Assembly: GCA_002346545.1 (NCBI GenBank)
Contig: DEAA01000021.1
Location: 1 to 39,869 of the forward strand
DNA length: 39,869 bases
Direction: 5' to 3'
Source: Acidobacteria bacterium UBA2994
GTDB taxonomy: Bacteria; Acidobacteriota; Vicinamibacteria; Vicinamibacterales; UBA8438
Positions 30,250 to 36,688 of this stretch are shown piece after piece. Made by a program: the position numbers and the translations under genes. Position 1 is the first letter of the stretch, and each line of letters begins with the position of its first letter. Below the pieces are notes generated by a model. The model saw nothing but the letters and a program-made list of their open reading frames with translations. It had not been told where the DNA came from and ran no database searches.

Positions 30250-31014
30250 TCAGACGGTCGAGCGAGCCTCCTGTGCTTCGCTCGACGTCGACGGCGGTTC
30301 GTGGAGGCCACACTCGGTCTTCGACGTCCCACGCCACCGGCCAGCCCGGTCGTCTTCTCCGGCGGCCACCCGGCCGGTGCAAGGAAGACAACCGATGCTC
30401 GGGTAGCCCTGATCATGCAGCGGATTGTAGGGCACGTCGTGCCGCAGCAGGTGTTGCCAGGTGTCCTTCTTGGTCCACCGCACGAGCGGGTTGACCTTCT
30501 CGAGGCCGAACTTAGCATCCATTTCCACGACGAGAGTATTGGCGCGAGCCGCGGTCTGGTCCCGGCGAATGGCGGTGATCCAGGCGTCGACTCCCGCCAG
30601 TTGACTTTCCAGCGGGCTCACCTTCCGCTTGGCGCAGCACAGATCCGGCTCGCGCGTCCAAAGCTCCGGGCCATGCGCGGCCGCCTGCACCTCGACGGTC
30701 TGTTCCGGTGACACGCGCCGGATCGTCACCCCGTAGCGCGACTCGAGACGCTGCCAGAGGTCGTAGGTCTCCGGGAAGAGCAGTCCCGTGTCGAGTGTGA
30801 ACATGTCGATCGGCAGTTGGTGACGACCGATCAGGTCGATCAGGACGCAGCCCTCCGCGCCGAAACCGGTGGCGAAGGTTAGCCGCGAGCCGTAGCGGTC
30901 AGCCGCCCACTTCAGGATCTCGAGCGGAGCGGCTTCTTCGAGTTCCCGCGCCGGGTCGATCAACTCGGCGGGGTCGAAGGTGGCCGTGTCCGGGCGAGTC
31001 AGCGTGTCAGTCAT
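30250..31014 (-). CDS. cysH: adenylylsulfate (APS) reductase, 4Fe-4S type CysH
   Basis: A 254-residue enzyme that reduces activated sulfate to sulfite with thioredoxin as donor. The N-terminal PP-loop-like nucleotide fold contains 'SRLTFATGFGAEGCVLIDLI' and 'FTLDTGLLFPETYDLW'. The cysteine pair 'DLCCAKRKVSPLE' and 'GCLPCTGRV' supply a 4Fe-4S cluster, marking the APS-using form rather than the cluster-free PAPS reductase. The catalytic Cys is in 'TECGLH'. It is first in the sulfur operon, 48 bp before the siroheme dehydrogenase gene. A leader with a polycysteine ORF and terminator precedes it, so expression is probably attenuated when cysteine is plentiful. The ribosome site is weak. Confidence 0.94.
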   Translation of the reverse strand: MTDTLTRPDTATFDPAELIDPARELEEAAPLEILKWAADRYGSRLTFATGFGAEGCVLIDLIGRHQLPIDMFTLDTGLLFPETYDLWQRLESRYGVTIRRVSPEQTVEVQAAAHGPELWTREPDLCCAKRKVSPLESQLAGVDAWITAIRRDQTAARANTLVVEMDAKFGLEKVNPLVRWTKKDTWQHLLRHDVPYNPLHDQGYPSIGCLPCTGRVAAGEDDRAGRWRGTSKTECGLHEPPSTSSEAQEARSTV

Positions 31015-31052
31015 TACTGTTCCAGTCGGTCGTTTCGAGAACGCGGTCGAAG

Positions 31053-31086
31053 AAAAAAAGCCCGGGAGCCGTTGGGCCCCCGAGCT
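31053..31086 (-). terminator. intrinsic terminator in the cysH leader (attenuator)
   Basis: Read on the minus strand, bases 31086-31075 and 31070-31059 fold into a 12-bp, mostly G/C stem with two G-U pairs and a CAAC tetraloop, directly followed by seven T residues (31059-31053). It lies 39 bases before the cysH ATG, inside the leader rather than after a gene. Its 5' arm is also the 3' half of the competing antiterminator pairing (31073-31161). Confidence 0.88.
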
Positions 31087-31161
31087 TTGGTCTTTCGCGT
31101 TGATGCTTTCGTTCTTATGAGTGATGCCTCAGCGCGACACGACCGTCAGCTCGGGGGCCCA
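31073..31161 (-). promoter_or_regulatory. antiterminator pairing: perfect 14-nt inverted repeat in the cysH leader
   Basis: The minus-strand RNA segment TGGGCCCCCGAGCT (31161-31148), just after the five Cys codons of the leader ORF, is exactly complementary to AGCTCGGGGGCCCA (31086-31073), the 5' arm of the terminator. The two pairings exclude each other. A ribosome stalled on the Cys codons leaves the first segment free to capture the second and prevent termination. A ribosome moving through it does not. This is the trp/his-type attenuation logic. Confidence 0.8.
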
Positions 31162-31260
31162 GGAGGCCTCCGGACAACAGCAACAACAAGTGATAGTCGT
31201 GTATGCGCGGGCGCTCAAAACGCCAATGTTGTACCCCTTCGCTCCTGATTCGTCAAGCAT
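31129..31260 (-). CDS. polycysteine leader peptide upstream of cysH
   Basis: A short minus-strand frame ends TGA at 31131-31129. It carries five consecutive Cys codons (TGT TGT TGC TGT TGT) at 31188-31174, in the context 'ARAYTTITCCCCCPEASWAP'. Two starts are possible: ATG at 31260 (43 residues) or TTG at 31218 (29 residues). The good promoter TTGACG-N17-TACAAC overlaps the first option and would place transcription start near 31221, favouring the shorter, almost leaderless form. Transcripts reading in from the sulfatase operon could use the ATG. Both forms contain the Cys run. Five Cys codons in a row in so short a frame, followed by a mutually exclusive terminator pair, point to a sensor of charged tRNA-Cys. 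Confidence 0.8.
   Translation of the reverse strand: MLDESGAKGYNIGVLSARAYTTITCCCCCPEASWAPELTVVSR
31228..31256 (-). promoter_or_regulatory. sigma-70-type promoter of the cysH operon
   Basis: TTGACG (31256-31251), a 17-base spacer and TACAAC (31233-31228) on the minus strand match the -35/-10 consensus at five of six and four of six positions. The sequence lies 26 bases after the sulfatase stop and about 215 bases before the cysH ATG. It would give a leader RNA of about 207 bases containing the polycysteine ORF and the terminator. Confidence 0.6.
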
Positions 31261-31282
31261 GGTTGTGACCTGTCTGGTTGAG

Positions 31283-33640
31283 CTACCTCAAATACCCCAG
31301 GCTGCGGAGCCGTTCTAGCTCCTCAGATGACAGCGTGCCGGTCGACTCGTCGTCGGTGGGGAGTTGTCCGGCTCTAGTGCGCCGGCGCCACCGTTCAAGC
31401 TCGGCCCGCAGCTGCTCGACGACACCGGGGTGTATCGCTGCCAGGTCGGTCTGGTTCATTGGGTCAGCTTGGTGGTCGTAGAGCTCGTACTCTGGTTCGT
31501 CGGCCGACCGCTGCTCGTTGTGGATCAGGCGCCACCCGTCCAGCACAAGCGCCACCGACGCATGCCGGTCTTCGATGCCAGCCGCCTCGCGGGTGTGTTC
31601 CTCAGCGACTGCGGGGACCTCTAGCCATTGAGACGCGTCGGTCGCTCCTCCCGTTCCGGTCGTGGTCAGCAGCGGCAACAGGCTCTGGCCTTGCGCTTCC
31701 TCAGGCACCGGTAGACCGCTCAGCTCGAGAAGTGTCGGCATGAGGTCGATACTCCGCACTGTCTCTGACACCACCTGGCCGCCAGGAATCTTCCCCGGAC
31801 CCCACAGCAGCAGCGGTATCTTGGTCTGCTCTCCGTAGACCGTGTGTCCATGCCAGGATTCTCCGTGCTCAAGGAATTCCTCACCGTGGTCGCTCAGCAC
31901 CGCCACGACCACGCGGTCTGCCAGGCCGCTGGACTCGAGTCGCTCGACCAGACGCCCGATTTCCGCGTCCATGCCACGGATGGAACCGTCGTACCAAGCC
32001 CGGCGATAGTCCATGAACGGGCCGACGTCGACGCTGGCCGCGCGGATTTGGGCCCGCGTTGGCATGACCTGACCCCGGAGTAGCGGGCTCTCGATCTCAC
32101 TCCGAATGTCAGCCATGCGAGCCTGGTGAGCTGCCCGTGCCTTCGGGTCGGCCCACCAGGTGTCGTACGGAGGTCGAGGTTCGAACGGACTATGGGGATC
32201 GAACACGTGCAGGAAGGCGAAGAACGGCGCGCCTTTACGACGATCGAGCCAGTCCAGCAGTCGGTCTACGTACTCGCGCGCCGACTTACTCCGCTTTGTT
32301 CCGGTGCGTGACGTGGCTTCGTGAAGCTCTTCGAAGCCCTGGTGCAGATTGGTGTCGGCGCCGGTGAAGTTGACCGACGAGAACGACACCGTCGCGTAGC
32401 CGGCCGTGCGGTAGGCTTCCGCCAGCGTGACCGCGGCGCTGGGCAGCCGATGGGGTACGTCGAGCACGCCATGCGCAAGCGGATACAGCGAGGTGAGGAT
32501 CGACGGGGCCGACGCTTTCGTCCAAGTGGCTTGCGCCAGGGCGTCGTCGAACCGGGCGCCGCCGGCGGCCAGTCTCGAGAGGGCGGGCGTGGTCTTGCGC
32601 TCGTAGCCATAGAGGTCCATGTGGTCGGGCCGGAGGGTGTCGGCCATGACCACGATGACCCCTTGGGGCGTCTCCTGCACCGGCGCGCGCCGGCGGATGA
32701 CCGGGGCGCCCCAGAGCCCGATCACGGCCGGTTCCGGCGCTTCCACCGAAAGGGCCAGCGTTATCTGACGACCCGCCACGGCCGTGAGGTCGACGGCGGC
32801 CGGCTCCCACCGGTCGGGGGTGGTGAGGGTTTGGCGGAACAGCTCAATCCGGTCGGTGTCCGACTCGGCCACCACGCGGAATGTAGTCGGCGTCGGAGTC
32901 ATCGTCCCCAGCGCGAGGTCGAGCCAGGACCCGTCCGGGATGGTGACCGGTACCCGGAAGGTCTCGGGTGACTTGGCGACGACTGACTCGCGAAAAACGT
33001 TGGACTGACCTCGCCAGGCTACGCCGCTTGGGGTCTCGGCGAGATACTCGCGGTCGAACACCAGCCGGACCGAGGCGATCTCGAACTCGGCGCCGGCGAC
33101 ATCGCTCGGGCGGATGAATACCCTGTGGATAGCGGACGACGGTCTGGCGTCCTTGGCTCGGATCTCGTAGGTCCGCAGCTCGTCGCCAGGGATCAAAGGA
33201 CTCGAGAGTGCCCATGCCTCGTCGTCACGGACGCCTTCCAGGTCGAAGGTCCCTCGGCTGCGGAACTCGACCTCCAGAGTGGTGCCCTCTGAGACTTGGA
33301 TCTCGATCTCGACCGTGTGAAGTCGGTCAGTGCGGTGGCCATCGTCCGGCCATTCCGCATAGACCATGCCCGTAGGGTCCGCACTGCGGCCACGGAGGCG
33401 ACCTTGCCGCACCACGACGTCCTCGAGCCCGCCGCCTTCCTGCCAAGCCGTGGCCTCGTCCTCCACTGCGAATCGCCAGAGTGCTCGTGGCGGGGAGGAT
33501 GCAGCCGGGGTGTCGGAGATAGTCGCCGGCCCGCCGCCGACCAGATCTACCAGGTGAATCGCGGTCGGAAGTCGGTCCGGCTGACCGCCGCAGGCGGCGC
33601 CGAAGAGGATGATGACGATGGCCGCACTGACGCGGGGCAC
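31283..33640 (-). CDS. lipoprotein-type sulfatase with N-terminal beta domain
   Basis: A 785-residue exported hydrolase of the alkaline phosphatase/sulfatase superfamily. The N-terminus looks like a lipoprotein signal ending at Cys17 (ILFGAAC). About residues 30-320 form beta-sandwich-like repeats, possibly carbohydrate-binding. The sulfatase fold starts at 'QGVIVVMADTLRPDHMDLYG'. It continues through the nucleophile region 'TWTKASAPSILTSLYP' and the metal motif 'VVVAVLSDHGEEFLEHGESW', to 'VRSIDLMPTLLELSGLP'. The usual C/S-x-P-S-R signature reads S-A-P-S-I here, so formylglycine-type activity is uncertain. It ends 'SSEELERLRSLGYLR'. GTG start one base after the preceding stop; last gene of the six-gene operon. 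Confidence 0.85.
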   Translation of the reverse strand: MPRVSAAIVIILFGAACGGQPDRLPTAIHLVDLVGGGPATISDTPAASSPPRALWRFAVEDEATAWQEGGGLEDVVVRQGRLRGRSADPTGMVYAEWPDDGHRTDRLHTVEIEIQVSEGTTLEVEFRSRGTFDLEGVRDDEAWALSSPLIPGDELRTYEIRAKDARPSSAIHRVFIRPSDVAGAEFEIASVRLVFDREYLAETPSGVAWRGQSNVFRESVVAKSPETFRVPVTIPDGSWLDLALGTMTPTPTTFRVVAESDTDRIELFRQTLTTPDRWEPAAVDLTAVAGRQITLALSVEAPEPAVIGLWGAPVIRRRAPVQETPQGVIVVMADTLRPDHMDLYGYERKTTPALSRLAAGGARFDDALAQATWTKASAPSILTSLYPLAHGVLDVPHRLPSAAVTLAEAYRTAGYATVSFSSVNFTGADTNLHQGFEELHEATSRTGTKRSKSAREYVDRLLDWLDRRKGAPFFAFLHVFDPHSPFEPRPPYDTWWADPKARAAHQARMADIRSEIESPLLRGQVMPTRAQIRAASVDVGPFMDYRRAWYDGSIRGMDAEIGRLVERLESSGLADRVVVAVLSDHGEEFLEHGESWHGHTVYGEQTKIPLLLWGPGKIPGGQVVSETVRSIDLMPTLLELSGLPVPEEAQGQSLLPLLTTTGTGGATDASQWLEVPAVAEEHTREAAGIEDRHASVALVLDGWRLIHNEQRSADEPEYELYDHQADPMNQTDLAAIHPGVVEQLRAELERWRRRTRAGQLPTDDESTGTLSSEELERLRSLGYLR

Positions 33641-33641
33641 C

Positions 33642-34472
33642 TCACACCTCGACCCCGAGCACGCCCTTAAAGGCGAACCCGAAGAACATCGAAAACACGA
33701 AAAAGCCGATCAGCCAGTTGACGCCGAACCCGAGCAGGCTCATCTCGAGTGGGGGGTACGCGACCTCGATTGTCTCGATCGGGTGACCCGCGTCGATCGG
33801 CGGTTCTCCGGGGTAGAGCAGCGCATCCAGAGGGTTGGTGGTCCGGAGCTGACCGATGCTGCGCCAACCGCCGCCCCCGCTGAGCCCCTTCTCGAGCGCC
33901 TCGTCGCCGATGTGCACCAGGAGGACGTGGTCGCCGGCAGTGTCTACCCGCACCCGCCATGCCACCTCTGGGTTGGTACGGACTCGCACCGGCGGTGTTT
34001 CCACGGTCACACCGTGAGGTGCTTCGAGGCTCAGCGGCTGGTCGAGCAGAGACGCATCGCGGACGATTGCCTTCAGCACGACCGATTCGCCCGGAGAGAG
34101 GGGGCGGACATCGAACCGCAGCGCCAGCTGGGTCATGATCAGCACCACCGGCACCAACATCACCAGGAGCGGCACTAGCGCCAGCCGCATGAAGCCGAAG
34201 GTGTCGGTAAAGATCCGACGCTGCAGGCCGAGCACGACACCGATGTCGTGTTGGAACAGCCGGACGCCGATCAGGTTGCCTCGAATCCGGTCCCGCACCG
34301 CCTTGATCTGCTCCTGATCCGAGGTTTTGCCGAAGAGCCAGACGAGGAAGATACCAGCGCCGGCCGAGATCGCGGTCAAAGCCCAGACCGGGGCGAGGCT
34401 CCGAAATGGCCAGGTGATGACCTCGAAGATCGGCGTCATTACGACGTGCAGGACGTGGACAAGCGTAGACAT
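33642..34472 (-). CDS. membrane protein, EMC3/YidC-reminiscent, function unknown
   Basis: A 276-residue integral membrane protein. An amphipathic N-terminus (FEVITWPFRSLAPV) precedes a first helix at about residues 28-48 (WALTAISAGAGIFLVWLFG). A charged cytosolic stretch with 'SDQEQIKAVRDRIRGNLIGV' follows, then a second helix at about 97-116 (LALVPLLVMLVPVVLIMTQL). A beta-rich domain comes next ('GESVVLKAIVRDASLLDQPL', 'WRVRVDTAGDHVLLVHIGD'), and a last helix near 245-268. The helix - coiled charged loop - 'LVPLL..VPV' helix pattern recalls the EMC3/TMCO1 and Oxa1/YidC insertase group, but similarity is weak by eye. It begins directly at the stop of the 63-residue gene and ends one base before the sulfatase, so it is in the same operon. 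Confidence 0.6.
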   Translation of the reverse strand: MSTLVHVLHVVMTPIFEVITWPFRSLAPVWALTAISAGAGIFLVWLFGKTSDQEQIKAVRDRIRGNLIGVRLFQHDIGVVLGLQRRIFTDTFGFMRLALVPLLVMLVPVVLIMTQLALRFDVRPLSPGESVVLKAIVRDASLLDQPLSLEAPHGVTVETPPVRVRTNPEVAWRVRVDTAGDHVLLVHIGDEALEKGLSGGGGWRSIGQLRTTNPLDALLYPGEPPIDAGHPIETIEVAYPPLEMSLLGFGVNWLIGFFVFSMFFGFAFKGVLGVEV

Positions 34473-34664
34473 CTACGAGATGTAGCCGAGTCCCTTCAGG
34501 CGCTTCTTGATCTCCTCTTCGGAATCGGCGCCCTCGAGCTGGACGATCTCCTTCTCCAGCGCGTGGTTGACGAACTCTTCGACGGTCGAGTACCCAGCGA
34601 TTTCAGCATAGCGGGTCGCTTTCTCGAGTAGTGCCTTGTCGATCTTGACCTTGGAACCGAACAC
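34473..34664 (-). CDS. 63-residue protein with RHH-like helix pair and 'LGY' tail
   Basis: A small, highly charged protein (MFGSKVKIDKALLEKATRYA...) with a GTG start at 34664 and a perfect AGGAGG nine bases upstream, which makes it a genuine gene. The middle 'ATRYAEIAGYSTVEEFVNHALEKEI' resembles the helix-turn-helix part of ribbon-helix-helix proteins. The last 16 residues, 'SEEEIKKRLKGLGYIS', resemble the end of the sulfatase two genes downstream ('SSEELERLRSLGYLR'). It sits 26 bases after the second phosphodiesterase gene and abuts the membrane protein gene. It could be a transcriptional regulator, or an adaptor that carries the LGY tail. I know of no function. Confidence 0.75.
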   Translation of the reverse strand: MFGSKVKIDKALLEKATRYAEIAGYSTVEEFVNHALEKEIVQLEGADSEEEIKKRLKGLGYIS

Positions 34665-34690
34665 GTTGTCGTTCCTCCTTTGTTCCTGGC

Positions 34691-36688
34691 CTACCGATCC
34701 GAGATCACGTCCTGTCCGATCATCTCGGGCAGCGGAGCGACCCCGAATTCGTTGAGCACGCTGACGGTCAAGTCCGCCAGTCCCGGGTTCTCCACGCTGA
34801 CCTGGCGGTTGGTCAGGAGTATCCCAGGTACCAGTCGGTAGTCATTTGTGTGGTCACCGCTCCATGGATCGTCGTTGTCGACGACGATCTCTTCCGAGAA
34901 CTCTCCGAGCGGGCTTTCCCACGAATAGCGGTAGCCGCGGTTGTAGCCGACGAGCAAATCCGGGCTCAGTTCGAGGTGAGGGCCAGTGAACTCCTCGCGC
35001 GTCTTGAGGACCAGACCGATCGGCGCGTTGCCGTTTCGCTCGTCCACCAATGCCAGCAGGTCGCGCTCGAGCTCGTCGAGGAGCCGGTTGTACTCTTCAC
35101 CCGGTCGGACGATGCCTCCCTGCTCGCGGCCCTCCAGGTTCACGAACACCCCGCCCATGCCAAAGGCGTAGGCTTGGGTCCGGGACCAATCGACGTTGGT
35201 GAACATAGGGAGATCGGTGACCCGCGTTGGGTCACGCAGGGTGATATAGCCTCGTTCGAGCAGGTAGGTGTTCAGGTTGACGCCCCAGTAGAACGGCGAG
35301 AACCCGTGGTCGGACATCACCATCAACGTGGTGTCGTCGTCTACCGCGTCGAGTACCCGGCCCAGCGCCTCGTCCATTTCCTCGTAGAGCTGCCGGATGC
35401 CCTGCTCGAGCAGCTCGTCCGGCTCGTGAAGTGGATGCTCCGGATCCGCGTAGTGGTAGAGCATGTGCGAGCCCTGGTCGACGCTGGAGAAGTAAAAGAA
35501 GAGCAGGCCGTCGTCGAAGTCCTCGAGGAAATGATCGAGTGCCCGCCGCCGTTCCTGATAGACGAACTGCGCCTGTTCCCAGAACTCTCGGCCGCTGAAG
35601 ATACCTTCGGAGAATGCCTTGGTCTCCTCGGGGAGCTCCTGCGTGTAGAAGGGTCCGAGGACGTCATGCAGATCCCCCGACCAGTCCTCGGGGCTCGACA
35701 GTGGCATCGCCGGGTTGTCCGGGTGGATCTGCAGTGGCGACACATACAGCCGGAAGTCGGGTCGTACCTTCTGGAGATAGAAGCGGCCCATTGCACTCAC
35801 GTTGACCAGATACGGGAGCGCCTCGAATTCCACGTCCACCCAGTCGCTCCACTCGCCCTCGTTGAGCACGAGCTCGGTCTCCTGAACGACGATCTTGGCC
35901 GCCGGAGCTTCCGGGTCGATGTGCACCTCGAAGTCGATCGTTAGCTCTGGGTTCTCATACTCCACCTCTCCCGCGCCGAACACGGTGGTGGTGGTCGGCT
36001 CTCGGCGGAGCGCATTTGGGGGGCCGTAGAGCTGGGCCTCGACTCTGCCGTTGACCACCTCCACCAGCTCGAGCCGGCCGGTCATCGCCTCCTGATTTTC
36101 TGGAGGGTAGTCAGTAAAGAAGGTGTAGATGCCGTGGAGGCCGAGGATGTCTGGGGTGCCCATGCCGGCGAACGACCGCCCGCCGATCACCGGAGGAAAG
36201 TTCACCGGCATCCGGAAAATCGTCGTCTCGATGCCGGCCTGGTCGAGTAGCTCCCAGAAGGCTTGACCGCGGCGATAGAGTTCGACGTCGCCGCCGGAGA
36301 GCGGCACCACCCAGGAGCCGATGTTCAAACTGCGGCCTTCCGGGCCGATTGCGTAAAACGGTTCGACGACCTCCATCGTGGCCGGGTCCCGGAGCAGGAA
36401 GTCGAAGACGCCATGACCACCTGGGTCGAGGCCGGTGATGAACGTCGACCAGGCCACCGGACTGAGGGGGGGCATGGTGGTCTCGAGCGGACTGAGGCTG
36501 CCCTCGTCTGCCAGACGGGAAAAGTTGGGGAGCCGGCCCTCGCCCATGAACTGCTCAAGCAGGCCATGGTCCATGCCGTCGATGCCGATCACGATGACTC
36601 TCTTGCCCGAGCCGCCGACGCGACAAGCGGCGGCCACGGCCGCCATCGCGACGAGTCCGAGCGCCGTCAGCAGCCGAAGGCGGGTCAT
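34691..36688 (-). CDS. exported alkaline-phosphatase-superfamily phosphodiesterase-like protein (second)
   Basis: A 665-residue secreted or lipid-anchored protein (signal LTALGLVAMAAVAAAC with Cys22) of the type I phosphodiesterase/nucleotide pyrophosphatase group. Metal and nucleophile motifs: 'VIVIGIDGMDHGLLEQFM' at about 30-47, 'PLSPVAWSTFITGLDPGGHG' with the likely Ser/Thr nucleophile, 'DTTLMVMSDHGFSPFYWGVN' and 'WSGDHTNDYRLVPGILLTN'. A beta-rich insertion lies in the middle (about 200-330). It is paralogous to the preceding gene's product, and its start overlaps that gene's stop as ATGA. Substrates of such proteins include nucleotides, phospholipid or glycan phosphodiesters; none can be chosen here. 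Confidence 0.85.
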   Translation of the reverse strand: MTRLRLLTALGLVAMAAVAAACRVGGSGKRVIVIGIDGMDHGLLEQFMGEGRLPNFSRLADEGSLSPLETTMPPLSPVAWSTFITGLDPGGHGVFDFLLRDPATMEVVEPFYAIGPEGRSLNIGSWVVPLSGGDVELYRRGQAFWELLDQAGIETTIFRMPVNFPPVIGGRSFAGMGTPDILGLHGIYTFFTDYPPENQEAMTGRLELVEVVNGRVEAQLYGPPNALRREPTTTTVFGAGEVEYENPELTIDFEVHIDPEAPAAKIVVQETELVLNEGEWSDWVDVEFEALPYLVNVSAMGRFYLQKVRPDFRLYVSPLQIHPDNPAMPLSSPEDWSGDLHDVLGPFYTQELPEETKAFSEGIFSGREFWEQAQFVYQERRRALDHFLEDFDDGLLFFYFSSVDQGSHMLYHYADPEHPLHEPDELLEQGIRQLYEEMDEALGRVLDAVDDDTTLMVMSDHGFSPFYWGVNLNTYLLERGYITLRDPTRVTDLPMFTNVDWSRTQAYAFGMGGVFVNLEGREQGGIVRPGEEYNRLLDELERDLLALVDERNGNAPIGLVLKTREEFTGPHLELSPDLLVGYNRGYRYSWESPLGEFSEEIVVDNDDPWSGDHTNDYRLVPGILLTNRQVSVENPGLADLTVSVLNEFGVAPLPEMIGQDVISDR

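Noticed and set aside
31015..31282. SAM or cobalamin riboswitch in the cysH leader
   Set aside because: No S-box, SAM-II or B12-box landmarks could be read. The polycysteine ORF and the alternative pairings explain the leader without an aptamer.
34850..35944. 364-codon plus-strand ORF opposite the second phosphodiesterase
   Set aside because: Antisense shadow of a well-supported gene; composition and motifs belong to the other strand.
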